Shown here piece by piece: positions 26,209 through 33,591 of a stretch of DNA of 64,000 nucleotides. The notes beneath the pieces are model-generated. The model was not told the origin of the DNA, did no database searches, and worked only from the letters and a program-made list of their open reading frames with translations. The DNA lies in the NCBI RefSeq assembly GCF_026239655.1, contig NZ_JAPIVO010000002.1:186001-250000 (forward strand). Reading direction: 5' to 3'. This DNA is from Pedobacter sp. MR2016-24. GTDB taxonomy: Bacteria > Bacteroidota > Bacteroidia > Sphingobacteriales > Sphingobacteriaceae. Numbering within the stretch: position 1 is the first letter of the stretch; each line of letters begins with the position of its first letter. The translations under genes were made by a program, and so were the position numbers.

Positions 26209-27759
26209 ATGGCCAATACATCACTTAGTATGAATAAAATTCGTCAGATTATTCGCATGTATACCCAGGGTACCGGTAAACTCACTATCTCTATGCGTTG
26301 TGGGGTGTCACGAAATACGGTAAAAAAATATCTGGCAGCATTTGAGCAGAGCGGTTTTAGCTTTAAAGAGATCAATACGCTCAGCGACCAGGCCCTGGAG
26401 GATCTTTTTGGGAAAGCCAAAGTTGAAAAAGTATCCCTGCGGATGAAAAACTTGCTGAGCTTCTTTCCCTACATGGAAAAAGAGCTTAAACGTAAAGGCG
26501 TTACCCGAACAATTCTTTGGCGGGAATACATCGAAAAATTCCCTTCAGGTTACAGTCTTTCACAATTTTGCTTCCACTACCACCATTGGCATATTCAGGT
26601 CAACCCGGTCGTGCACCTGGAACATAAGGTTGGTGATAAACTTTATATTGATTTTGCCGGTGAAAAAATGCGCATTAAAAATCCTGATGATGGAACTGTT
26701 ACTCCGGTAGAAATTTTTGTAGCCATTCTGGGTGCTTCCCAGTTGACCTATGTTGAAGCAGTATTTTCACAACAAAAAGAAGAATTGATCACTGCCTGTA
26801 TCAATGCCCTTGACTATTATGGTGGTGTACCCAGGGCAATTGTTCCAGATAATTTAAAGGCTGCTGTACAGAAAAGCAATCGTTATGAGCCATCGCTCAA
26901 TGAAACCTTTGAAGACTTCGCCAATCATTATGGGACTACTATTTTACCTGCCAGAGCCTACCATCCTAAAGACAAAGCTTTGGTAGAGGGAGCGGTTAAA
27001 ATCATTTATACCCGTATCTATGCGCCTTTGGGTAAAGAGGTATTTCATTCGCTGAAAGACTTAAACCAAGCCATCTTGTCCGCCTTGGAAAAGCATAATG
27101 ACCAACTGCTCAAAGGACGCAATTACAGTCGCAGGGTTCAATTTGAAGAAATTGAACGGACTGCGCTTCAGCCCTTACCCTTATTTCCTTATGAACTCAA
27201 AAAGATACACTATGCAACTGTCATGAAAAATGGCCATGTCCACCTGAGCATAGATAAACACTATTACAGCGTTCCGTTTCGTCTCATTGGTCTAAAAGTT
27301 AAGTTGCTCTATGGCCGCTCAACGGTAGAGATCTTCTATCATTATGAACGTGTGGCTATCCATAAACGAAGTCAAAGTCCTTACAATTACACTACCGATC
27401 AAGAGCATCTATCCAGTACGCACCGATTCATGAGCGAATGGTCAGCAGAACGTTTTATTTGCTGGGCAGAAGACATTCATGATGACGTTAAAGCTTTTAT
27501 CATTAAGATACTGGATCGAAGACAGCATCCCGAACAAGCTTTCCGTTCCTGTGCAGGGATACTCAGCCTGTCAAAAAAAGTAGGCCATGAACGCTTGATC
27601 AATGCCTGCAGAAGGGGCCTTGGCTTTGGCAGCTATAGTTACAAAGCTATCCAGAATATTCTGGAGAAAAACATGGATCAATGTGATGATGAATCCTCAG
27701 CTAAGGAATTACCAATGCCGGAACACGACAATATCAGGGGAAAGAACTACTATCAATAA
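26209..27759 (+). CDS. istA: IS21-family transposase IstA
   Basis: 516-aa DDE transposase. An N-terminal HTH (LTISMRCGVSRNTVKKYLA) is followed by the catalytic core: Asp in LYIDFAGEK, Asp in AIVPDNLKAAV, and Glu in KDKALVEGAVK. The C-terminal domain carries the usual RRVQFEEIE and HYYSVPFRL runs. Full length for the family, no frame break, so the IS may be active. The downstream ATPase gene follows after 20 bases. Confidence 0.95.
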   Translation: MANTSLSMNKIRQIIRMYTQGTGKLTISMRCGVSRNTVKKYLAAFEQSGFSFKEINTLSDQALEDLFGKAKVEKVSLRMKNLLSFFPYMEKELKRKGVTRTILWREYIEKFPSGYSLSQFCFHYHHWHIQVNPVVHLEHKVGDKLYIDFAGEKMRIKNPDDGTVTPVEIFVAILGASQLTYVEAVFSQQKEELITACINALDYYGGVPRAIVPDNLKAAVQKSNRYEPSLNETFEDFANHYGTTILPARAYHPKDKALVEGAVKIIYTRIYAPLGKEVFHSLKDLNQAILSALEKHNDQLLKGRNYSRRVQFEEIERTALQPLPLFPYELKKIHYATVMKNGHVHLSIDKHYYSVPFRLIGLKVKLLYGRSTVEIFYHYERVAIHKRSQSPYNYTTDQEHLSSTHRFMSEWSAERFICWAEDIHDDVKAFIIKILDRRQHPEQAFRSCAGILSLSKKVGHERLINACRRGLGFGSYSYKAIQNILEKNMDQCDDESSAKELPMPEHDNIRGKNYYQ

Positions 27760-27779
27760 TATCAACTTAACCAAATAAA

Positions 27780-28532
27780 ATGAATACAAACACTTTAGAG
27801 AAGATGCGCAGGATGAAATTCTTTGGCATGTTCCACGCTTTTAAAGCAAGTCTGGAAACCCAGACAAACCAGCAATATTCTACTGATGAATTTCTGGCCC
27901 ATTTGATCGAAGCAGAGTGGGAAGATCGACAGAACAGACGTATAGAGAGGCAGTTGCTCTATGCCAAATTTCGCTATAAAGCTTCAATTGAGGATATCTC
28001 CTACCATACAGAACGTGGAATTGACAGAAATCAAATTATGCGTCTGGCAGACTGCCAATTCATAGGACGTAGCGAATGTCTGCTGATTACAGGGAGCACT
28101 GGCATTGGTAAAAGTTATATCGCATCAGCAATTGGACACCAGGCATGTATATTGGGATATAAAGTGATTTATCACAGTACTCCTAAGCTTTTCGCTAAGT
28201 TAAAGATCGCTAAAGCTGATGGCTCCTACATGAAGGAAATTGCTAAGATAGAGCGACAGCAACTCCTGATTCTAGACGATTTCGGTATTCAACCTTTTGA
28301 TGCGCAAAGTCGGGCCGCACTCATGGAAATCATAGAAGACCGCCACGGAAAGACCTCTTTAATTATTACCTCCCAACTGCCTGTAAGCAAGTGGCATGAG
28401 ATAATTGGGGAAAAAACTGTAGCCGATGCTATTCTTGATAGAATTGTTCACGACTCAAATAGAATTGAATTAAAGGGAGAATCGCTGCGTAAGAAAAAAC
28501 AGCAAGTTCTTATAGAAAATAACTACCAATAA
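27780..28532 (+). CDS. istB: IS21-family helper ATPase IstB
   Basis: 250-aa AAA+ ATPase that selects target DNA for IstA. Walker A GSTGIGKS, Walker B LLILDDFGIQ, and sensor-type TSQLPVSKWHEIIGE are all present. Ends KKQQVLIENNYQ close to the right terminal repeats. Intact. Confidence 0.95.
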   Translation: MNTNTLEKMRRMKFFGMFHAFKASLETQTNQQYSTDEFLAHLIEAEWEDRQNRRIERQLLYAKFRYKASIEDISYHTERGIDRNQIMRLADCQFIGRSECLLITGSTGIGKSYIASAIGHQACILGYKVIYHSTPKLFAKLKIAKADGSYMKEIAKIERQQLLILDDFGIQPFDAQSRAALMEIIEDRHGKTSLIITSQLPVSKWHEIIGEKTVADAILDRIVHDSNRIELKGESLRKKKQQVLIENNYQ

Positions 28533-28599
28533 TAGCAAAAAATAATTATGTTTAACCCACTTTTACTGAGGCTGTCCTAAAAGGCTTCGCCAGCAAAAT

Positions 28600-28643
28600 A
28601 GCTGGTCACTTTGCCACGGAATGAAGTGGTCAGTTTCACCGGA
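28600..28643. repeat. IS21 right-end inverted terminal repeats
   Basis: Two inverted copies of the left-end motif: 28626-28643 (reverse complement TTCCGGTGAAACTGACCA) and a diverged one at 28600-28620 (TTCCGTGGCAAAGTGACCA). Confidence 0.75.
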
Positions 28644-28650
28644 ATATACA

Positions 28651-29046
28651 CATTACTAACATATAAATAAATAACAGATTATAAACCACATGTCCCTTAA
28701 GTCACTCCTAAGAGTCTGAATTCCAGTTTACAAAAGGCTATAAAAAAAAGAAAGGGTTGTTCCATCCAGACACATCCCTATTCTAACCAAATATAAACCT
28801 GTATGAACGGGTTTTCCTTTATTTCTCAAGTTCAAGATTGAAGCTTGATGAACGATAATTATCTTTGTTTAAATGCGGAGTAGTTATTAGTTGCTCTCGC
28901 ATTGACAATACAAATGTAATAAAAAAAAATAGAGTGTAAAAAATACACTAAGCTTTTGTGACTTTATTTTAACAAAACTTCCGTTTTTAACATTATTTAA
29001 CAGTGTTTCATCTAGTAAACATTCCTGAAATGTTTAAATTTCAGTT
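28651..29046. other. Gap holding attR and the upstream region of the next gene
   Basis: No gene. 28717-28816 is the right direct repeat. The 66 bases before it are the last of the mobile element. After it lies AT-rich sequence with runs of A, presumably the promoter region of the 29047 gene. Confidence 0.6.
28717..28816. repeat. Right direct repeat, candidate attR
   Basis: Identical over 100 bases to 10704-10803. Immediately outside, the two copies diverge (CCTTTATTTC here, GCGTTAGAG at the left), defining the right edge at about 28816. Confidence 0.85.
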
Positions 29047-29712
29047 ATGAATAGAAAAATGAGACTTCTGATTGTACTTTTTGTCCTGCCATTTTCAATT
29101 TGTTCTGCTCAGGACCTCAAAACTATACTTGATTTAAAGAAGCTAGTGTCAGAGAATAAAATGCCCTTATACAATAGGAAGATAACGTCACTTGTTGAAT
29201 CTGAGTATAATGGTATCAACTTTAATGAAGCGGCTGACTATGGTTTGGCATGGATCCCCGGGACAAAGTTTTATACGGGTAGCATCGAATTCGATGTAAA
29301 GGGTAATGATAAACCACAAGGCAGTTTTGTGGGACTTGCCTTCCAGGGAGTAAACAATAAGATTTTTGATGCTGTTTATTTCAGACCTTTCAATTTCCTT
29401 TCGCCTGATTCTTTGAAAAAGGCACATAGTGTTCAGTACATCTCACTGCCAAAATATGACTGGGAAATACTTCGGGATAGTTTCCCGGGAAAGTATGAGC
29501 ATGCTGTCCATGCTTCTCCTGATCCTGAAAAATGGTTCCATGTATTAGTGGTGCTTACGGAGACCGAAGTGAAAGTTTATGTGAACGGCAATAGAGAATC
29601 CAGTTTATCTGTTAAAAAGTTAAGCAAACATAAAGAGGGGATGATTGGATTTTTTGTTGGGAATAACTCAGGTGGTGAATTTGCAAACCTTACCTTTAGC
29701 CCGGAAAACTAA
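29047..29712 (+). CDS. Secreted concanavalin-like (LamG/DUF1080-type) protein
   Basis: 221 aa, signal peptide residues 1-21 (ending CSAQ). The mature part is beta-rich, with YTGSIEFDVKGND, EKWFHVLVVLTETEVKVYV and GMIGFFVGNNSGGEFANL, as in concanavalin-like jelly rolls of the LamG/DUF1080 kind. Likely a carbohydrate-binding or periplasmic protein. No catalytic residues can be assigned. It is the first gene past the element. Confidence 0.65.
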   Translation: MNRKMRLLIVLFVLPFSICSAQDLKTILDLKKLVSENKMPLYNRKITSLVESEYNGINFNEAADYGLAWIPGTKFYTGSIEFDVKGNDKPQGSFVGLAFQGVNNKIFDAVYFRPFNFLSPDSLKKAHSVQYISLPKYDWEILRDSFPGKYEHAVHASPDPEKWFHVLVVLTETEVKVYVNGNRESSLSVKKLSKHKEGMIGFFVGNNSGGEFANLTFSPEN

Positions 29713-29723
29713 TTTGAACAACC

Positions 29724-29969
29724 ATGCACCAGTTTATTTACGAATACGAATACAGGGGACAACCGAGGAAATTATTAATTCTTAAACCTGTTGAAGGTAC
29801 AGATTATCGGGTGTTTGAAGATGCAAATTTCATGGGATCAATCCGACCGGTTGCAGAAGGGGGGAGTATAGTGAAGTGGAAAACAGAGTACAATGTGTTG
29901 AAACCTATTGCCAAAAAAATAGGAGAATATGTAGAATCCTGCGTCTCTCAAATGGCTGAGAAAGATTAA
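29724..29969 (+). CDS. Small hypothetical protein, 81 aa
   Basis: 11 bases after the preceding gene, probably cotranscribed. No signal peptide, no recognised motif. Its stop overlaps the stop of the convergent gene at 29966 by 4 bases. Confidence 0.6.
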   Translation: MHQFIYEYEYRGQPRKLLILKPVEGTDYRVFEDANFMGSIRPVAEGGSIVKWKTEYNVLKPIAKKIGEYVESCVSQMAEKD

Positions 29970-30364
29970 TCGTGTTTTTTGTTCAGGTCGTTAAGACTTA
30001 ATCTTGCTGCTATTTCATCAAAATCGATCAGGCTCATTTCCCGATCGTTCTCAATCAGGTACATCTTTTTTGTTTTCCTGCCGCCAGTGCTTAAATTAGG
30101 TTTTCTGACAACCAGCCTCATCTGGTAGGGAAACAGTTCAAATATGACGGAGAATGCAAATATTTCCTGCAGTGTCTCTTTATCAGCCGCTACAGATTTA
30201 AGGGGGACGAAGGAAGTTTTTTCCATTGCAGACAGGCTTACGCCGGAGTCATTCGCGTATAATTTCTCATATGCTGCCACGAAAATTGCCTCAGCATCAG
30301 TAATATTCCGCATGCTAAAGCCGGAAAGCTCTAGTTCTTTCTCGATGTTGAAAGTATAATTCAT
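29966..30364 (-). CDS. Hypothetical protein, 132 aa
   Basis: Soluble, mixed alpha/beta, with a basic stretch GGRKTKKMYLIEN near the C-terminus. No family recognised. Convergent with, and overlapping, the 29724 gene. Confidence 0.6.
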   Translation of the reverse strand: MNYTFNIEKELELSGFSMRNITDAEAIFVAAYEKLYANDSGVSLSAMEKTSFVPLKSVAADKETLQEIFAFSVIFELFPYQMRLVVRKPNLSTGGRKTKKMYLIENDREMSLIDFDEIAARLSLNDLNKKHD

Positions 30365-30772
30365 TGCTTTTTAAACATTATCCTGTTAAAAAAGGAATTG
30401 CGGCTGTTCCGCTCAGGTACTGGTAACTCAGAAACGAACATACAAGCTCACGCCAAAAGCGTGAGCATTGCAATTGTCCCCTCGTTTCCTTTGAAATTAC
30501 CAGTTTCCTTAAGCGAGTATCTTTGCGACGCAATATCTTTTTATAATCCTAACAATTCATATATCAACATATGATAGGATCAAATCTAATATAAATTTCT
30601 TTTAAAATATAGTAATATATTAAAATAATTACAGATAATAGCTATAAGGTAATTGCTAAATCTATTTAATTATTAAGTGATAGTCGGGTAAAGATGCAAA
30701 ATCCGTTTAAACACAAAAAAGCCGTGATGTGCAAAATGCATAATCACGGCTTTATAAACTATTTTTAAGTGC
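30365..30772. other. Intergenic region, no gene
   Basis: 408 AT-rich bases between the divergent-side end of the 29966 gene and the 3' end of ychF. A small palindrome CGCCAAAAGCGTGAG is visible near 30452. The only clear element is the ychF terminator at 30715-30753. Confidence 0.5.
30715..30753 (-). terminator. Terminator of ychF
   Basis: Stem AAAGCCGTGAT (30718-30728) with ATCACGGCTTT (30743-30753). On the minus strand it ends in a T run (complement of the A run at 30715-30720), 20 bases past the ychF stop. Confidence 0.85.
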
Positions 30773-31867
30773 TTAAACGTTGAAACGGAAGTGCATAATG
30801 TCACCATCCTCAACTACGTAAGTCTTGCCTTCAACTGATAATTTACCAGCTTCTTTACAGGCATTCTCAGAACCTAATGTAATGAAGTCATTGTATTTAA
30901 TTACCTCTGCACGGATAAAACCTTTTTCAAAGTCGGTGTGAATTACTCCAGCTGCCTGAGGGGCTGTAAAGCCTTTAGTGATTGTCCATGCTCTTACTTC
31001 CTGCACGCCTGAAGTAAAGTAGGTGAACAGGTCCAATAAACGGTAAGCTGCAACAATTAATTTGTTTACGCCAGATTCTGCTAAGCCCAGGTCAGATAAA
31101 AATTCCTGACGCTCTTCATAACTGTCCAGTTCAGCAATTTCAGACTCAATTTTAGCGGAGATAATTAATACCTCTGCATTTTCGCCTTTTACATTTTCCT
31201 TTACCAGGTCAACATATGCATTACCGTTAATCACTGAATTTTCATCTACGTTACACACGTACATGACTGGTTTTTGTGTTAATAGTCCTAAACCTTCAAT
31301 AAACTCAAAATCCTCCGCATTCAAAGCTGCTGAACGTACAGATTTTCCGCTTTCCAGGTGAGGTTTGATCACGCTTAAAATCTCGAATGTTCTTTTTGCT
31401 TCTTTATCAGTTTTAGCCAGCTTTTCCACTTTTTGAATACGTTTCTCAACAGTATCCAAATCTTTAAGCTGTAATTCTGTGTCTATAATTTCTTTATCAC
31501 GGATAGGGTCAACCGAACCATCTACGTGGATCACGTTTCCATCGTCGAAGCAACGTAAAACGTGTATAATTGCATTGGTAGCTCTGATGTTTCCTAAAAA
31601 CTGATTGCCTAAGCCTTCACCTTTGGATGCACCTTTTACCAAACCGGCAATGTCTACGATCTCAATTGTATTTGGAACAACGCGGTTAGGATTAACCAGT
31701 GCTGCAAGTTTTGTTAACCTTTCATCCGGTACAGTAATTACACCAATATTAGGTTCAATTGTGCAGAAAGGAAAGTTAGCTGCCTGAGCTTTTGCGTTAG
31801 ATAAACAGTTAAATAAGGTGGATTTTCCAACATTTGGTAAACCGACTATACCACATTGTAATGCCAT
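30773..31867 (-). CDS. ychF: Ribosome-associated ATPase/GTPase YchF (OLA1)
   Basis: 364-aa Obg-family protein. G1 GLPNVGKST at residues 8-16, G3 DIAGLVKGASKGEGLGNQF, and the C-terminal TGS-like domain (WTITKGFTAPQAAGVIHTDF). YchF binds ATP and ribosomes and affects stress responses. Full length. Has its own promoter box (31894-31901) and terminator, so monocistronic. Confidence 0.96.
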   Translation of the reverse strand: MALQCGIVGLPNVGKSTLFNCLSNAKAQAANFPFCTIEPNIGVITVPDERLTKLAALVNPNRVVPNTIEIVDIAGLVKGASKGEGLGNQFLGNIRATNAIIHVLRCFDDGNVIHVDGSVDPIRDKEIIDTELQLKDLDTVEKRIQKVEKLAKTDKEAKRTFEILSVIKPHLESGKSVRSAALNAEDFEFIEGLGLLTQKPVMYVCNVDENSVINGNAYVDLVKENVKGENAEVLIISAKIESEIAELDSYEERQEFLSDLGLAESGVNKLIVAAYRLLDLFTYFTSGVQEVRAWTITKGFTAPQAAGVIHTDFEKGFIRAEVIKYNDFITLGSENACKEAGKLSVEGKTYVVEDGDIMHFRFNV

Positions 31868-31893
31868 GAATGATTTTTTTTCTTTATTTGGCG

Positions 31894-31901
31894 CAAAGGT
31901 A
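31894..31901 (-). promoter_or_regulatory. Bacteroidota -7 box for ychF
   Basis: Minus strand reads TACCTTTG, matching TAnnTTTG, 27 bases upstream of the ychF start codon. Confidence 0.6.
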
Positions 31902-31994
31902 TCAATTTTTTTAAATCCCTGACAGAATAAACTTGTGCCACACGCAAATATTCTCTATGTTTAGAAAATTAAAAAAAACTGACAATACGCCGTT

Positions 31995-32471
31995 ATGGAA
32001 AACTTTGAGGAAACTAAACCTGAACTGCTGGAAAACGAAGAACCAGTAACTTTAATGGTTTCAGAAGATATACGCAGCTATATTTACGATACTGCTAAAT
32101 GGAGCAGGTTTCTCTCGGTAGTAGGATTTATCTTCTCGGCACTGATTGCCATTTCAGCATTTAGCGTAGATGCAATTTTAGGTTCACTGCAGGCATCCAT
32201 GCCGAATAATCCATTGCTACAGCTTGGGTCAGGAGGGATTACCGCTATTTATTTAGTGATTGCTTTTCTGCAGTTTTATCCAAGCTTGCTGCTGTTTAAA
32301 TTTTCTTCTGCAGCCAATCAGGCCGTATTATATGGCGATCAGGCAAGCCTGACCGCCGCAATGAGTAAACTTAAATCTTTCTTCAAATTTTTTGGCGTGC
32401 TGACCATCGCTTTCATCGTATTTTATATCGTCACGATACTTTTATCGATTATGATGCTGGCCAGCCGTTAA
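31995..32471 (+). CDS. DUF5362-type membrane protein
   Basis: 158 aa. A cytoplasmic N-terminus (1-35) is followed by four probable membrane segments (FLSVVGFIFSALIAISAF, AIYLVIAFLQFYPSLLLF, and two near the C-terminus around FFGVLTIAFIVFYIVTILL). Resembles the DUF5362 family; function unknown. Convergent with the next gene, 5 bases apart. Confidence 0.7.
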   Translation: MENFEETKPELLENEEPVTLMVSEDIRSYIYDTAKWSRFLSVVGFIFSALIAISAFSVDAILGSLQASMPNNPLLQLGSGGITAIYLVIAFLQFYPSLLLFKFSSAANQAVLYGDQASLTAAMSKLKSFFKFFGVLTIAFIVFYIVTILLSIMMLASR

Positions 32472-32476
32472 TCAGA

Positions 32477-33166
32477 CTAACGCCTGGTAGCTTCGATTCT
32501 TTCTTTGAAAGAGTTGATCTCTTTGGAGAGGAGCGACTCAAATAATGGGTTTAGTAATCGGGCTAAACCTATGCCTACACCACCAACAGGAGGATGGTAG
32601 GACAAAACAATTTTTAAGACGGTACCTGCTCCGTCGGGAGTTTCATCAAATTCTACTCTTCCAACATGCTGCAAAACAGAACCGCTTGCAGATCTCCAGC
32701 CGATTAACCGTCCGGGTTCGTCTTTTACAATTTCTGAATTCCAGTCGATAGGTAACAAACTTCCCAGTGCATTACTTTTCCAGTGGGATAAATGCTCATC
32801 TATCACTTCTACATCCAGGAGATGTTTCATGCTTTTCGGCAGGTTATTGAGGTTACGCCAGTAGCTGTAGACTTCGTAGCAGGGTTTATCAATGATGAAC
32901 TCCCCGCGTACATTGATGGCCTGTGGTTTCCTGCTGTCTACACCCAAAGCTTCATACACAAGGCAATTGCCTGTAAATCCGCGGTAGGTTAAATACGCAC
33001 CATATAAAAAGGTGGACTTAAAAGGATTTTTTAATCCTTTGCTTAACAATATTCCCCCTGCAAATATGGAAACAAAGCGTTCAGTCAGGCCCAGGTTGGC
33101 TGACTGACGGCGCACTAATTTTTGCTCGGGTGTATGTAGTTTCAGGTGTTTGGAATGTGTCTGCAT
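32477..33166 (-). CDS. DUF2892-SRPBCC fusion protein
   Basis: 229 aa. N-terminal part (NLGLTERFVSIFAGGILL ... GFTGNCLVYEALG) looks like the DUF2892 inner-membrane module; residues about 80-225 form an SRPBCC/polyketide-cyclase fold (IDKPCYEVYSYWRNLNNLPK, GRLIGWRSASGS, EINSFKERIE). Probably binds a lipid or hydrophobic ligand at the membrane. Lies 5 bases downstream of the 80-aa gene on the same strand. Confidence 0.78.
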   Translation of the reverse strand: MQTHSKHLKLHTPEQKLVRRQSANLGLTERFVSIFAGGILLSKGLKNPFKSTFLYGAYLTYRGFTGNCLVYEALGVDSRKPQAINVRGEFIIDKPCYEVYSYWRNLNNLPKSMKHLLDVEVIDEHLSHWKSNALGSLLPIDWNSEIVKDEPGRLIGWRSASGSVLQHVGRVEFDETPDGAGTVLKIVLSYHPPVGGVGIGLARLLNPLFESLLSKEINSFKERIEATRR

Positions 33167-33171
33167 AACAT

Positions 33172-33414
33172 TTATTTTTGCTGAATAGCTGAACCGATAG
33201 CATTTACCTCTTCAGGAGAAAGTTCGCCCCACATCTGATCCCAGGTGCCATCTTCATCTAATCTGATCTGTGTAATCTTGTCTGATCCTGAAAAACAAAT
33301 GTAATATTCTACACCATCACTGGTTTCATCTGGTTTAACAGTGATCGTTTTTTCCGCTCCGCTAAGGGAAACAGTGATTTTAAATTCCGGGTTATGTAGT
33401 TCTAAATCTGCCAT
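33172..33414 (-). CDS. Small hypothetical protein, 80 aa
   Basis: Acidic (MADLELHNPEFKITVSLSG...), beta-rich, C-terminus LSPEEVNAIGSAIQQK. Cytoplasmic. Probably cotranscribed with the SRPBCC gene downstream. Not recognised. Confidence 0.65.
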   Translation of the reverse strand: MADLELHNPEFKITVSLSGAEKTITVKPDETSDGVEYYICFSGSDKITQIRLDEDGTWDQMWGELSPEEVNAIGSAIQQK

Positions 33415-33485
33415 GTTTTCGTTGTTTCTTTAATAACAGTTCATGGGCGACACTGTTTTAATAATCTTGGAATGACAAGGCAAAT

Positions 33486-33514
33486 AAAAAGGGGCCGCTT
33501 TCGCGAATCCCCTT
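33486..33514 (-). terminator. Terminator of the RND efflux operon
   Basis: On the minus strand AAGGGG ... CCCCTTTTTATTT; an inner CGCGAAAGCG extends the stem. Located 78 bases past the RND stop codon. Confidence 0.65.
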
Positions 33515-33591
33515 CCTAGTGTTTGTCAGCAACGACTGAAAACCTGCCAATCTTCGCCGCCGCTGCAAACACAACCCTAACCAAGCAATAA

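Larger units (their letters stand above)
26046..28650. mobile_element. IS21-family insertion sequence, complete
   Basis: Carries istA and istB in the usual order. Left end begins TGTATATGGAGATTCCGG (26046) and the right end finishes CCGGAATATACA (28650); reverse-complemented, both start TGTATAT. Repeats of the TTCCGGTnnAAnTGACCAC type occur at 26058-26077, 26081-26099 and 26128-26147 on the left, and inverted at 28626-28643 and (weaker) 28600-28620 on the right, the multiple terminal repeats typical of IS21. No target-site duplication is visible at these ends. Confidence 0.85.
10704..28816. mobile_element. 18-kb integrative element bounded by 100-bp direct repeats
   Basis: Perfect 100-base direct repeats (10704-10803 and 28717-28816, offset 18,013) frame a block of AT-rich, mostly unrecognised genes. 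A tyrosine-recombinase gene lies just inside the left repeat and reads inwards, as in integrative elements with attL next to int. Content: integrase, helicase-like pair, unknown small proteins, and a restriction-like cluster at the right. No relaxase, coupling ATPase, or phage structural gene is visible, so it is more like a satellite or mobilizable island. Broken frames in the integrase and helicase suggest decay. Confidence 0.8.

Noticed and set aside
26036..28660. Target-site duplication of the IS21 element
   Set aside because: The bases immediately outside the chosen ends show no 4-8-base direct repeat.
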